DNA of 64,000 nt from RPQJ01 sp963698735 (GCA_963698735.1 CAVOSA010000037.1:62001-126000); one strand, 5' to 3'. Shown: positions 1 to 9,745, counted from the first letter of the stretch. Numbers and translations: made by a program. The notes: generated from the sequence alone by a model not told the origin.

Positions 1-64
1 TGCGATCGAGGCGCCGCGGCTGGCGCAGCGCCGCCGCATCCTAGCAGACCCTTCGGCTCGCTTC

Positions 65-1573
65 CTAAGGCGCCGCCGCTACGAAAGCTGCAATGCGTTC
101 GACGAGGTAGGGATGGAAAGGATTGCTGCGCTGGCGCGTCAGCATCCAGTTCGGCACGTTCAGCACGCCGTTCTCGCCACGGATTTCGAGGCGGCCCAGT
201 TGCACGTGACGGTCCGTCGAAACCGCCTCGTAACCGTACAGCGGGTCGTCCGGCGGAAACGGCAACGCAACGTGTGAAAGGGAGAAGACGTGGCGCGGCC
301 AGTACAGGTCCAGGAGCCGATCCGGCGCGACGGCACCCTCGGCTGGTGACCGCCGTTCGACCACCTGCAGCGTGCCGGGGTTGGCGTTGGTGATGAGCGT
401 GAGCGCGAATGGGCGTTGCGACTGCGACAGCAGTCTGCGCGTGAGGGGTGCCGGATCGGCAACGAGCAGCGGCTGCACGATCGAGAGGCGGTTGACGTCG
501 AACAGCACCAGTTCGTGGCCGTCCGGTGCCAGCCGGCCGAGCAGCGAATCGATGACTGCCGGCGCCTGCACCGTGGAGTCGACCGTCGAGACGAAGGCCA
601 GGATCGGCGGCAGGCCTTGCACCGGGCCCTTGCTCGCAATTGCAGCGATGCGTTTGGTCAGCCGGCTCGTCAGGCGTTGCGTCTCGCCGGCGGCGTTGAA
701 ACTGAACGACTGGTATTTGTAGGGATCGACTTCCGTCTCGATCACCTGCCAGGCAGCGCGCCCGAAGCCCTGCAGGTCGGAGAGGCCCGTGCGGATGCGG
801 CCGATCGCCGCGAGCCTGGTGATGCCGATGGCCGGTGAGATCAATGACAGGCTCGCAGGCCGCGGCAGCTGCGAGTCGATCCGCGCGTCGAGCGCATAGC
901 TGACGGCGAGGGCCGCCCCGTTCGAGTACCCGATCATGTGGATCGGCTTCGACGTCCCGAGCGTCGCGCGCAGGTCGCGCATCGCGAGCCGCGTTGCCGC
1001 TTCGAGGTCTTCGACTTCAAACGTCACCAGTCCCGCGGGTGCCGTGCCGTGGCCCGGCAGCCTCAAGCCGACAACGCGGTAGCCGCGCGCCACCAGCGCG
1101 AGACCCATGCTGCGCAGGCTGTACGGCGAGTCGGTGAGTCCGTGCAGCAGCAGGATGCCACCCACGGGCTCGCCCTTGGGCTCGAGCACGAACGTGCGGT
1201 TCCAGTTGACGTCCCAGACCTCGGGATCGCTGCGACTGCCCGCGTTGAACCGGTTGAAGGGCAAGCGATCGGTTGCCGGAAGCGATTTGCCGACATCGTC
1301 CCGGACTTGGTCTAGAAGGCGCTGCTCACGCGCTCGGTACTGCTCGAGCGTCGTGATGCGGCCGCGCTCGTAGTCGGCCGCCGTGAACTCGTCGGTCAGG
1401 CGCACGCGGTGCCAGGGCTTGAGTTCGGGCCCGGCCCACAGGAAATGCAGGTAAAAGCCGGCGGCGACCAGCAGCAGCGCCGTCAGCAACGACCACAGTT
1501 TCCGTCCCAGCCAGCGCAGCAATGCTCCCACGATCAACCCCCGGACTGCCCCGAAACGACCCCGCCGGATCAT
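65..1573 (-). CDS. Membrane-anchored alpha/beta hydrolase
   Basis: This 502-residue protein has a basic N-terminus and one hydrophobic helix at about residues 25-46, so the catalytic part is probably held in the inner membrane facing the periplasm. The alpha/beta-hydrolase core starts near residue 135 with an LLHG oxyanion motif (142-145). The nucleophile elbow is GYSNG (215-219, Ser217), and a likely catalytic Asp (STVDST) and His (SLSHVAL) follow in the C-terminal half. The N-terminal 130 residues are not recognisable as a domain. Substrate is unknown; a lipase or esterase role is an inference from the fold. The gene is divergent from the HhH gene next door, and its start lies close to the window edge of that intergenic region. 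Confidence 0.85.
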   Translation of the reverse strand: MIRRGRFGAVRGLIVGALLRWLGRKLWSLLTALLLVAAGFYLHFLWAGPELKPWHRVRLTDEFTAADYERGRITTLEQYRAREQRLLDQVRDDVGKSLPATDRLPFNRFNAGSRSDPEVWDVNWNRTFVLEPKGEPVGGILLLHGLTDSPYSLRSMGLALVARGYRVVGLRLPGHGTAPAGLVTFEVEDLEAATRLAMRDLRATLGTSKPIHMIGYSNGAALAVSYALDARIDSQLPRPASLSLISPAIGITRLAAIGRIRTGLSDLQGFGRAAWQVIETEVDPYKYQSFSFNAAGETQRLTSRLTKRIAAIASKGPVQGLPPILAFVSTVDSTVQAPAVIDSLLGRLAPDGHELVLFDVNRLSIVQPLLVADPAPLTRRLLSQSQRPFALTLITNANPGTLQVVERRSPAEGAVAPDRLLDLYWPRHVFSLSHVALPFPPDDPLYGYEAVSTDRHVQLGRLEIRGENGVLNVPNWMLTRQRSNPFHPYLVERIAAFVAAAP

Positions 1574-1680
1574 AGTCCGAACGCGACCCCTCTCGTAAAA
1601 CCCGAATGGTCGTGGACGGCATTCGGGGCGAGCATGCCGGACGTCATCCAGGTCGCCCCCGTGGGCGCGACGAACGGGAG

Positions 1681-2595
1681 ATGGAACGAGCTACGGCACC
1701 CGAGGCTGAGGCCGCGGCCAAGACCGCGGTTTCGGTTGTCTTTGATTCTCTCGCGTTCGACTATGCCGACCGCCTGCGGGAAGCTGCGGACCTGTTGCAG
1801 GCGCAGGGCGCCAATCCCTATCGGGTGACCGCCTATCGCAAGGCCGCAGGGTCGCTGGCCCGGGTTCACCCTGCCGAGATCGTCGCACTCGTCGACCGCG
1901 AGGGTGTCGAAGGTCTGGACCGCCTGCCGCACGTGGGACGCGGCATCGCCACGGCGATCGTCGAAATGGTCCGCACCGGACACTGGACCCAGCTCGAACG
2001 GCTGCGCGGCACGGCCGATCCGGTGGCGCTCTTCACCGTCGTGCCCGGGCTCGGACATCGGCTGGCGGAGCGCATTCACGAAGAATTGCACGTGGACACG
2101 CTGGAGGGACTGGAACTGGCCGCACACGACGGCCGGCTCGAGCACGTGCCTGGCGTCGGGCCGCGGCGCGCCGCGACGATTCGCGCCAACCTGCACGCAA
2201 TGCTGGTAAGGGGCCACGGGACCGGCATCGCGTCGCGCGTGGCGGCGGGCCCGCAGCCCTCGGTGGCCGCGCTGCTCGCCATCGACCGCCAGTATCGCGA
2301 CCAGGCCGCGGCGGACTCGTTGCCACTGATCGCTCCGACACGCTTCAATCCGTCACACGAAGCGTGGCTGCCTGTGCTGCATGCCGAGCGCGACGGGTGG
2401 CAGTTCACCGCGCTGTACTCCAACACCGCGCAGGCGCATCAATTGAAACGCACGCACGACTGGGTGCGCATCTTCCATTACGACTCGGAGAGCTCCGAGG
2501 GCCAGCACACCGTCGTCACCGAGACGCACGGCGCGCTCACCGGCAAGCGCGTGGTGCGGGGACGCGAAGCGGAGTGCCGCGCGTTCTACGCCTGA
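1681..2595 (+). CDS. Helix-hairpin-helix DNA-binding protein (PolX N-terminal-like)
   Basis: The N-terminal half resembles the 8-kDa and finger HhH part of family X DNA polymerases. A helical domain (AADLLQAQGANPYRVTAYRK) is followed by three hairpins with LPHVGRG, VPGLGHR and VPGVGPR at about residues 82, 120 and 156. The nucleotidyltransferase palm and the PHP exonuclease of bacterial PolX are absent. The C-terminal ~110 residues (after LPLIAPTRFNP) form a different domain that I do not recognise. Binding to gapped or branched DNA is inferred. The ATG at 1681 (MERATAPEAE) is preferred over the upstream ATG at 1606, whose first 25 codons look non-coding. A GGGAG lies immediately before the chosen ATG, closer than ideal. 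Confidence 0.8.
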   Translation: MERATAPEAEAAAKTAVSVVFDSLAFDYADRLREAADLLQAQGANPYRVTAYRKAAGSLARVHPAEIVALVDREGVEGLDRLPHVGRGIATAIVEMVRTGHWTQLERLRGTADPVALFTVVPGLGHRLAERIHEELHVDTLEGLELAAHDGRLEHVPGVGPRRAATIRANLHAMLVRGHGTGIASRVAAGPQPSVAALLAIDRQYRDQAAADSLPLIAPTRFNPSHEAWLPVLHAERDGWQFTALYSNTAQAHQLKRTHDWVRIFHYDSESSEGQHTVVTETHGALTGKRVVRGREAECRAFYA

Positions 2596-2608
2596 CACGC
2601 GACGTCGA

Positions 2609-3175
2609 TCAGCGCGGGGACGACTTCAGTCGCGGCCCGTCGCCCGGACCTTCGGGATAGAGCCGACCGGCCCCCGCAAATCGCTCACGGAAGTACGGAT
2701 CGTCGAGACTCGCCTCGCCGACACTCCTGCCGGTCTGGGGCGCATGCACGAATCGACCCTGGCCGGTGTAGATGCCGACGTGCGTGACCTCGCTGCGGCC
2801 CGGCACCAGGCGAAAGAACACGAGATCGCCCGGACGCAGGTCGTCGGGATCCACCTTGCGCGCTGCCACGAACTGCGCAGCCGACGTGCGCGGCACGCCG
2901 ATGCCTTCGAGCGCATGCGCATAGGTCACGAGCCCGCTGCAGTCGAACCCACTTGCAGGCTCCGCGCCGCCGTACCGATACGGCGCCCCGACCTGCGCCA
3001 GCGCCTGCCGTGCGATCGCCGCGCCCGCGCCTTGCTGCGCTGCCGACGACTGTTCGTTTGCCGCGGGATCGGACGGGAGACCGGCCCGGAACGGCGTGCA
3101 GCCGCTCGCGATCGACGCCACGAACAGCATTGCGACGAGTTGCGGCACGGCACGATGAGTTCCGGCCCGGATCAT
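2609..3175 (-). CDS. NlpC/P60 family lipoprotein peptidase
   Basis: This is a cell-wall endopeptidase-type lipoprotein. A signal peptide ends in the lipobox ASGC (Cys26), followed by a low-complexity linker and an NlpC/P60 domain. Catalytic Cys79 lies in DCSGLV, His132 in THVGIYTG and a third polar residue, His144, in FVHAP. Such enzymes cleave D-Glu-meso-DAP type bonds in peptidoglycan peptides. The ATG at 3175 is chosen because GAGGT sits 7 bases upstream; a GTG at 3184 would add three residues. The gene follows hrpB within a few bases on the same strand, so the two are probably co-transcribed. Confidence 0.85.
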   Translation of the reverse strand: MIRAGTHRAVPQLVAMLFVASIASGCTPFRAGLPSDPAANEQSSAAQQGAGAAIARQALAQVGAPYRYGGAEPASGFDCSGLVTYAHALEGIGVPRTSAAQFVAARKVDPDDLRPGDLVFFRLVPGRSEVTHVGIYTGQGRFVHAPQTGRSVGEASLDDPYFRERFAGAGRLYPEGPGDGPRLKSSPR

Positions 3176-3185
3176 CTGCTGCACC

Positions 3186-5753
3186 TCACTCGCCCCGCGG
3201 CCGGACCTTGCGCGTCGGTATCGCCGCGTACGGATCGTCGGGCCAGTAGTGCTTGGGATAGCGGCCCTTCAGTTCCTTTTTCACCTCCGCGTAGCCACGC
3301 GCCCAGAAGCTGGCGAGGTCGCGCGTAACCTGCACCGGCCGGCGCGCCGGCGACAACAGTTCGAGCGTGACGGGCACGCGCCCACCCGCAAGGCGCGGCG
3401 ATTCCATCCAGCCGAAGACTTCCTGCAGTCGCACCGCCAGCGCGGGCGCGGCGCCCGAGTAATCGACTGCGATGCGCGATCCGCTCGGCACGGCCAGGTG
3501 CGTCGGCGCGAGGTCGTCGAGCTTGCGCTGCTGGTTCCAGTCGAGCATCCCGTGCAGCGCGCCGCGCAGGTCGGCGCGCGCGAGATGGTCGCGCCGCGTC
3601 ACGCCATCGAGCCATGGCGCGAGCCAGTCCTCCAGCGTCGCGAGCAGCGCCTCGTCGGACACGTCCGGCCATTCGGCCGCCTGCTCCGGGGTGGCCGCGT
3701 GGCTGCGCACGAGCGCGACGCGAGCCCGCCACTGCTGCAGGTCCCTGGTCCACGGCAGGCAGTCGATCCCCATCTCGCGGATGCCCGCGAGCATGGCCGT
3801 GCGCAGGTCGGCGCCGACGCCCGCGCGCAGCGGCCGTTCGTCGAGCACCAGCGCGCCGAGCCTTTTCACGCGGCGGGCCACGACGACTCCGGCGCGCGAG
3901 TCCCAGGCGATTTCGTCGGCGTCGCTGACGAGCCCGGCCAGGTATTGATCGAGCAAGGCGCGTTCGAGCGGCGCAGCAAGGTACAGCTTCGCCTCGCGTT
4001 CGCCCGCGTCGATTTCTGCAGCCACGATGAATTCGCTGCGCGCCAGCGCCGACGGACCGGGCAGCACTCCCCCGCGTCCCTGGGCCAGCAGGTAGCGACC
4101 GTCGTCGCCACCGCGCGCCATTCCGATCCGATCCGGATAGGCGAACGCAAGCAGCAGGCCCACTGCGGCATCGCGTTCGATCCGCTCGTGGGCCTCTTTG
4201 CCCGCCACTGAGTCGCGTCCAAGGCGCCTCGCGAAGATCTCGCTCGAGCGCCGCACCTGCTGCAGCGCGCGGCCATCCACGGCGAATCCGGCCGGTGCCG
4301 TGCCCCCCCGCAGTACGTCCACGCGATGACGCAGGTCCGGGTCGCGCGCCGCACCCTGCGCGCGCAACGGGTCGCGTTCGCTCAGCAGCCCGGCGATGTC
4401 GCACGCGAGTTCACCCAGCCCCAGCGCGGCGCCCCGTTCGATCATGTGCGCGAGTCGTGGATGCGTACCCAGCGCCGCCATCCGTCGCCCGATGCCAGTC
4501 GCCTGTCCGCGCGCATCGATGGCCTCGAGTCGCTGCAGCAGTTCGCGCGCTTGCGTGAGCGTTGCGGCTGGCGGCGGATCGAGCCACGCGAGCGAACCGG
4601 GATCCGAGCTGCCCCAGCAGGCGAGTTCCAGTGCCAGCGGCGCGAGGTCGGCCTCCAGGATTTCCGGTGCGGACTGCGCTGCGAGCGATGCGTGCATGGA
4701 CTCGGACCACAGTCGATAGCAGATGCCCGGCGCCGTGCGTCCCGCGCGGCCGCGGCGCTGGTCGGCCGATGCACGCGAAATCGACACCGTCTCGAGCCGG
4801 CTCATGCCGGTGTTCGGGTCGAAGCGCTGCCGCCGTTCGAGGCCGGCATCGACGACGATGCGCACGCCCTCGATCGTGAGACTGGTCTCGGCAAGATTGG
4901 TCGCGACGACGACTTTGCGCCGGCCCGACGGTGCGGGCCGCAACGCGGCGTCCTGTGCCGCCGCGTCGAGGTCGCCGTACAGCGGCAGGACCTGCAGCGA
5001 TGGGTCGCCCGCGCCGGCCGCGATGGCGTCGCAGCAACGTCGGATCTCGGCGGCGCCAGGCAGGAACACGAGCGCGTCGCCCGGATCCGTCGCGAGCGCG
5101 CGCAGCACCGTGCGGGCCGCGCGTTGCTCGACCGGCTCCGGCCAGCGGTTCACGCCGACGGGCGCCGGCGCCGCGTAGTGCGTGGCCACTTCGAAAGCGC
5201 GCCCTTCCGAACGCACGGACTGGGCATCGCCGAGCAACTCGACCACCGCAGCGCCGTCAAGCGTCGCCGACATCACCAGCACGCGCAGGTCGTCACGCAG
5301 GTGCCGCTGCGCATCGAGTACCAGCGCGAGCCCGAGGTCGGACTGCAGGTTGCGCTCGTGGAACTCGTCGAAGATCACGCAGCCCACGTCCTCGAGCGCG
5401 GGATCGGACTGCAGCCGGCGCGCCAGGATGCCTTCGGTGACGACCTCGATCCGGGTCGCGGGGCTGACGCGCGTTTCCAGGCGCGTGCGGTAGCCGACGA
5501 GCTGGCCCGGCTCCGTACCCGAGATCTGCGCCAGCCGGCGCGCCACGGCACGTGCCGCGATCCGCCGCGGCTGCAGCATGACGATGCGCCGGCCGGCGCC
5601 GAGCCATGGCTCGTCGAGCAGCGCGAGCGGAACGATCGTGCTCTTGCCCGCGCCCGGCGGCGCCTCGAGCACCGCATTGCGATGCGCGCGCAGGGCCGTG
5701 CGCAGTTCGGGCAGCGCGGCGAGGATGGGCGTGTCGGGCAGCCTGCGGCTCAA
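3186..5753 (-). CDS. hrpB: ATP-dependent helicase HrpB
   Basis: This is a DEAH-type helicase of the HrpB family. Motif I is PPGAGKST, motif II is the DEFH box (FDEFHERN), motif III is MSATL, motif V is TNLAETSLTI and motif VI is QRRGRAGR. The HrpB-specific C-terminus (VTLELLSPARRPVQVTRDLA, KGRYPKHYWPDDP) is present, so the protein is full length. The frame stays open to a GTG at 5882, but that extension is low-complexity and overlaps the divergent DUF456 gene. The TTG at 5753 gives MSRRLPDTPILAALPELR, which fits the usual HrpB N-terminus; its Shine-Dalgarno is weak, so the start is uncertain. Biological role is poorly known across bacteria; RNA processing is assumed from the family. Confidence 0.9.
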   Translation of the reverse strand: MSRRLPDTPILAALPELRTALRAHRNAVLEAPPGAGKSTIVPLALLDEPWLGAGRRIVMLQPRRIAARAVARRLAQISGTEPGQLVGYRTRLETRVSPATRIEVVTEGILARRLQSDPALEDVGCVIFDEFHERNLQSDLGLALVLDAQRHLRDDLRVLVMSATLDGAAVVELLGDAQSVRSEGRAFEVATHYAAPAPVGVNRWPEPVEQRAARTVLRALATDPGDALVFLPGAAEIRRCCDAIAAGAGDPSLQVLPLYGDLDAAAQDAALRPAPSGRRKVVVATNLAETSLTIEGVRIVVDAGLERRQRFDPNTGMSRLETVSISRASADQRRGRAGRTAPGICYRLWSESMHASLAAQSAPEILEADLAPLALELACWGSSDPGSLAWLDPPPAATLTQARELLQRLEAIDARGQATGIGRRMAALGTHPRLAHMIERGAALGLGELACDIAGLLSERDPLRAQGAARDPDLRHRVDVLRGGTAPAGFAVDGRALQQVRRSSEIFARRLGRDSVAGKEAHERIERDAAVGLLLAFAYPDRIGMARGGDDGRYLLAQGRGGVLPGPSALARSEFIVAAEIDAGEREAKLYLAAPLERALLDQYLAGLVSDADEIAWDSRAGVVVARRVKRLGALVLDERPLRAGVGADLRTAMLAGIREMGIDCLPWTRDLQQWRARVALVRSHAATPEQAAEWPDVSDEALLATLEDWLAPWLDGVTRRDHLARADLRGALHGMLDWNQQRKLDDLAPTHLAVPSGSRIAVDYSGAAPALAVRLQEVFGWMESPRLAGGRVPVTLELLSPARRPVQVTRDLASFWARGYAEVKKELKGRYPKHYWPDDPYAAIPTRKVRPRGE

Positions 5754-5803
5754 GTCGATCCGGATCGTGTGACGAATTGCGGCGCAGCGTGCATCATTGG
5801 CGC

Positions 5804-6292
5804 ATGGAAGGAAACGTCTGGATGTGGGTGCTGGCCGCGCTGATGGTGATCGCAGGCGTGGCCGGCTCGGTGTTGCCGGCACTGCCGGGCGTGGGGCTCG
5901 TGTTCGGCGGCCTGGTGGTCGCCGCCTGGGCTGACGATTTCCAGCGCGTCGGCTGGATCACGTTGACGCTGCTTGGCGTGCTCACCGTGGCGTCATTCGC
6001 GATCGACTTCGCGGCGACGGCGCTTGGCGCGAAACGCGTGGGTGCCACCAGGCTCGCCATCTTCGGAGCCGCGCTCGGCGCACTGGCTGGGCTCTTCCTC
6101 GGCATTCCGGGCCTGATCCTCGGCCCCTTCGTTGGCGCAGTGATCGGCGAGATGCTCTCGCACGGCGAGTGGCGCAAGGCCACTCAGGCCGGCATCGCGA
6201 CCTGGATGGGCCTGCTGTTCGGCACGCTGGCCAAGCTCGCGCTCGTGTTCACGATGCTCGGGATCTTCCTGTTCGCGTACTTCATCGGCTGA
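5804..6292 (+). CDS. DUF456 family membrane protein
   Basis: This small (162 aa) integral membrane protein is rich in glycine and has the alternating hydrophobic segments and GIPGLILGPFVGA element typical of DUF456. About four membrane segments are visible (residues 4-38, 45-62, 83-110 and 137-162). Function is unknown for the family. The ATG at 5804 is followed by MEGNVWMWVLAALMVIAG; upstream in-frame sequence lies in the divergent hrpB extension and does not look coding. Confidence 0.85.
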   Translation: MEGNVWMWVLAALMVIAGVAGSVLPALPGVGLVFGGLVVAAWADDFQRVGWITLTLLGVLTVASFAIDFAATALGAKRVGATRLAIFGAALGALAGLFLGIPGLILGPFVGAVIGEMLSHGEWRKATQAGIATWMGLLFGTLAKLALVFTMLGIFLFAYFIG

Positions 6293-6331
6293 CGGCCCGC
6301 TGTCCGGCGCTCGAGGCCCGCTCACCGGCCA

Positions 6332-7267
6332 TCACCTGGCGCAGCGCTCCTCGAGTGCAAGCACTTCATCGGCGAAGGCACGGCCAAGGGCCACGTAGTC
6401 CTCGGAACGGTAGTGCCAGCCATCCGGCAGGAAGCCGAAGTCCTTGGTGATGTTCACGAGCGCAGCGCAGCTGTCCTGGCGGGTGTATTCGAACTGTGCG
6501 GCCTGCACGATGTCCGCGTACTTCATCATGCGCGTGCCGCTGCTGGTCCGGGCATCGACGATGCGGCCGACGACGACGGGCAGGTCGTCCGTGCGCAGCG
6601 CGGCGCGCAGCAGGTCCATGAGACGGCGCAGGTTCGCCTCGTAGTCCGCTGCAGCCCAGGGGCTGTTGTACGCATCCGCTTCACCCTGCATCCAGACGAT
6701 GCCCGCCGGCACCAGGCGATCGCGAACGCCGTCGCCGTCGATGTCGCGGACGCTCAGCGCCTCGCGGATCGCGGTCAGCGCATTGTCGTACTGGTTGTGG
6801 CGCTTGCCCGCCGGGTCGTCGGGACTCCAGGAGTCGAATCCCGTGATTCCAGCCGCCAGGGCCGAACTGCCGCGCGTGTACTTGATGATGGCAATGTTTT
6901 CGGTCGGCAACCGTTGCGCCAGGCGCTTGCCAAAAGAAAGTTCGGGGCCGAACCGGTCGGACAACTGGTTGGTCTTGCCGTCGGTGACGAATCCCGTGCC
7001 ATGCCCAGGCTTGAGGGGCGCCCAGACGCCGATACCCCCGTTTTCCGCGTTGTCTGGCGTCATGCGTCCAGTGAAGATCATGACGCGCGGCGTCGCACCG
7101 CCGTCGGCAGCAGCAAGCTGCGACGAAAAGCCGAACCCTTCCATGTTCGACTGGCCGCCAAGAAAATACAGCCGGTAGACGGTTCCGCCGGTGGCATCTG
7201 AATCGCTGGGATTTCCAGCGCATCCCGCGACGACCAGCGTCAGCAGCACGAGCAGCGCGCGTTTCAT
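6332..7267 (-). CDS. Sialate O-acetylesterase-like lipoprotein (SASA domain)
   Basis: This is a 311-residue SGNH-type carbohydrate esterase of the SASA (sialic-acid-specific acetylesterase) family. A lipobox LVVAGC puts the lipidated Cys at residue 16. The nucleophile Ser is in LGGQSNMEGFG, the conserved WMQGEAD motif follows, and the C-terminal DGWHYRSEDYVALG supplies the catalytic His. The family removes acetyl groups from glycans; the substrate here is unknown, and xylan or capsular polysaccharide are as likely as sialic acid. It stands just downstream of acs but is probably functionally unrelated. Confidence 0.85.
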   Translation of the reverse strand: MKRALLVLLTLVVAGCAGNPSDSDATGGTVYRLYFLGGQSNMEGFGFSSQLAAADGGATPRVMIFTGRMTPDNAENGGIGVWAPLKPGHGTGFVTDGKTNQLSDRFGPELSFGKRLAQRLPTENIAIIKYTRGSSALAAGITGFDSWSPDDPAGKRHNQYDNALTAIREALSVRDIDGDGVRDRLVPAGIVWMQGEADAYNSPWAAADYEANLRRLMDLLRAALRTDDLPVVVGRIVDARTSSGTRMMKYADIVQAAQFEYTRQDSCAALVNITKDFGFLPDGWHYRSEDYVALGRAFADEVLALEERCAR

Positions 7268-7297
7268 CCCGACCCCCCTGTTCGATGTGTCAGGAGG

Positions 7298-9241
7298 CTA
7301 GCCTCGCACCATTCGGTTGTCCACGAGCTGCGCGACGACACCTGGGTCCGCGAGGGTCGAGATGTCGCCGAGCGCCTCGTGTTCGTTCGCGGCGATCTTG
7401 CGCAGGATGCGGCGCATGATCTTGCCCGAGCGGGTCTTCGGCAGGCCCGGCGCCCACTGGATGTAGTCCGGCGTCGCGATCGGGCCGATCTCGCGCCGCA
7501 CCCATTCGCGCAATTCCTTGCGCAGCTCTTCCGTCGGCTCGGCGTCGTGCACCAGCGTGACGTACGCGTAGATGCCCTGGCCCTTGATGTCGTGCGGGCA
7601 GCCCACGACCGCGGCTTCGGCAACCAGCGCGTGCGCCACGAGCGCGCTCTCGATCTCCGCCGTGCCGAGGCGATGGCCCGCGACGTTGAGCACGTCGTCC
7701 ACGCGGCCCGTGATCCAGTAATAGCCATCGGCGTCGCGCTTGGCGCCGTCGCCCGTGAAGTAGCGTCCAGGGAACGTGCGGAAGTAGGTGTCGATGAACC
7801 GCTGGTGATCGCCGAACACCGTGCGCATCTGGCCCGGCCAGCTGTCGTTCAGCACGAGGTTGCCTTCGTTCGCGCCTTCGAGCGGTTGGCCGTCGTTGTC
7901 GACGAGCCCGGGCTTCACGCCGAAGAACGGCCTGGTCGCCGAGCCCGGCTTCTGGTCGATCGCGCCCGGCAGCGGGCTGATGAGGATGCCGCCGGTCTCG
8001 GTCTGCCACCACGTGTCGACGATCGGGCAGCGGCCGTCGCCGACGACACGGTGATACCACTCCCACGCTTCCGGGTTGATGGGCTCGCCGACCGAACCCA
8101 GCAACCGCAGCGTCGAGCGCGAGTGCTTCTTGACCGGGGCATCGCCCTCGCGCATCAGTGCGCGCAACGCCGTTGGCGCCGTGTAGAAAATCGTGACCTT
8201 GTGCTTGTCGCAGACCTGCCAGAAGCGGTCCGGGCCCGGATAGCTCGGCACGCCCTCGAAGATCAGCGACGTCGCGCCGTTAGCGAGCGGTCCGTACACG
8301 ACGTAGCTGTGCCCCGTGACCCAGCCGACATCGGCCGTGCACCAGTAGACATCGTCTTCGCGCAGGTCGAAGACGGCTTCGTGCGTGAGCGCCGCGTAGA
8401 CGAGGTAGCCCCCGCTCGTGTGCAGCACACCCTTCGGCTTGCCGGTCGAGCCGGAGGTATAGAGGATGAACAACGGGTCCTCCGCGTCCACCGCCACGGG
8501 CTCGCATTCGTCCGCCTGCGCATCGACGACTTCGTCGTACCAGCGGTCGCGGTGGTACATCGCGACGGGCGAACCCGTGCGCTTCACGACCAGCACGTGC
8601 TTGACCGTATCGGTACCCGGCGCCGACAGCGCCTGGTCCACGTTGGCCTTGAGCGGCACTTTCTTGCCGCCGCGCACGCCTTCGTCCGCCGTGATCACGA
8701 CGCTGGACGCGCAGTCCGCGATGCGGCCCGCGAGCGAGTCAGGTGAGAACCCGCCGAAGACGACCGAGTGGATGGCACCGATACGCGCGCACGCAAGCAT
8801 CGCGACCGCCGCCTCCGGAATCATCGGCAGGTAGATCGTGACGCGGTCGCCCTTCTGCACGCCGAGGCTCTGCAGCGCATTCGCCAGCTTGCAGACGCGG
8901 TGGTACAGCTCGCGGTACGTGACGTGCTGCGACACGTTCGGATCGTCGCCTTCGTAGATGAAGGCGGTCTTGTCCCCGCGCGTGGCGAGGTGCCGGTCGA
9001 GGCAGTTGTAGGAGACGTTCAGCTTGCCGTCGTAGAACCAGCGGATGTGGAAGTCATTCGCGTCGAAGCTGACGTCCTTGATCTTGGTGTACGGCTGCAC
9101 CCAGTCGATGCGCTGGCCCATGCGGCGCCAGAAGCCCTCCGGGTCGCTGACCGACTCCGCGTAGGCCTTCTCGTAGTCGTCCTTGCGGAAGCGGGCCTTC
9201 GCGGCGAAGGTGGCCGGCACTTCGTACAGCTGCTTGTGCAT
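7298..9241 (-). CDS. acs: Acetyl-CoA synthetase
   Basis: This 647-residue AMP-forming ligase activates acetate to acetyl-CoA via acetyl-AMP in the cytoplasm. The P-loop is ILYTSGSTGKPKGV. The acetate pocket region reads DVGWVTGHSYVVYGP, and TWWQTETGG and the hinge region GRVDDVLNVAGHR follow. The C-terminal PKTRSGKIMRR contains the Lys that is reversibly acetylated by Pat-type enzymes in characterised homologues. Length and motif order are standard for Acs. GGGGAG lies about 7 bases before the ATG. The HIT gene lies 43 bases upstream on the same strand. Confidence 0.97.
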   Translation of the reverse strand: MHKQLYEVPATFAAKARFRKDDYEKAYAESVSDPEGFWRRMGQRIDWVQPYTKIKDVSFDANDFHIRWFYDGKLNVSYNCLDRHLATRGDKTAFIYEGDDPNVSQHVTYRELYHRVCKLANALQSLGVQKGDRVTIYLPMIPEAAVAMLACARIGAIHSVVFGGFSPDSLAGRIADCASSVVITADEGVRGGKKVPLKANVDQALSAPGTDTVKHVLVVKRTGSPVAMYHRDRWYDEVVDAQADECEPVAVDAEDPLFILYTSGSTGKPKGVLHTSGGYLVYAALTHEAVFDLREDDVYWCTADVGWVTGHSYVVYGPLANGATSLIFEGVPSYPGPDRFWQVCDKHKVTIFYTAPTALRALMREGDAPVKKHSRSTLRLLGSVGEPINPEAWEWYHRVVGDGRCPIVDTWWQTETGGILISPLPGAIDQKPGSATRPFFGVKPGLVDNDGQPLEGANEGNLVLNDSWPGQMRTVFGDHQRFIDTYFRTFPGRYFTGDGAKRDADGYYWITGRVDDVLNVAGHRLGTAEIESALVAHALVAEAAVVGCPHDIKGQGIYAYVTLVHDAEPTEELRKELREWVRREIGPIATPDYIQWAPGLPKTRSGKIMRRILRKIAANEHEALGDISTLADPGVVAQLVDNRMVRG

Positions 9242-9284
9242 CGTCAGACTCCCCTGCCCCCGGCACCCTGCCGGGAGTCCTGCA

Positions 9285-9704
9285 TCAGTCGAGTGCGGCG
9301 CGCACGCGGGCTGCGTGCTCCGCCAGAAGCTTGTGATCGGCCATGTCGCGCGCGTGGAAACGAAGGTCCAGGCCTGCGTGGCGCGGCACGACGTGGAAGT
9401 GGATGTGGAACACCGACTGCCCGGCGGCCGGGCCGTTCAGTTGCGCGACCAGGATGCCGGGCGCGTCAAACGCTTTCCTGACCGCTTTCGCGACCCGTTG
9501 CGTCGTGAGGATCGTCGCGGCCAGCGCGTCCGGCGGCAGGTCGAGGATGTTCTCCGCCGGCGTCTTGGGGATGACGAGGGTGTGGCCGTCCGCCTGCGGG
9601 CAGACGTCCATGAACGCCAGCGTCTGCTCGTCCTCGAACACTTTGTGCGACGGAATCTCGCCGCGCAGGATGCGGGCGAAGATGTTGTTCGTGTCGTATG
9701 CCAT
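9285..9704 (-). CDS. HIT family nucleotide-binding protein
   Basis: A 139-residue histidine-triad protein with the signature HIHFHVVPR (His-x-His-x-His) near residues 97-105 and the upstream HTLVIPK strand. HIT proteins hydrolyse or transfer nucleoside phosphoramidates and dinucleotides using the middle His of the triad. The length suits the Hint/Fhit-like bacterial branch. A TATACT hexamer lies about 42 bases upstream of the ATG and could be its -10 element. Confidence 0.92.
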   Translation of the reverse strand: MAYDTNNIFARILRGEIPSHKVFEDEQTLAFMDVCPQADGHTLVIPKTPAENILDLPPDALAATILTTQRVAKAVRKAFDAPGILVAQLNGPAAGQSVFHIHFHVVPRHAGLDLRFHARDMADHKLLAEHAARVRAALD

Positions 9705-9745
9705 GGCCGGCCGTACCTGCTCCCCCGATCTACCTGCCGTGGTCG

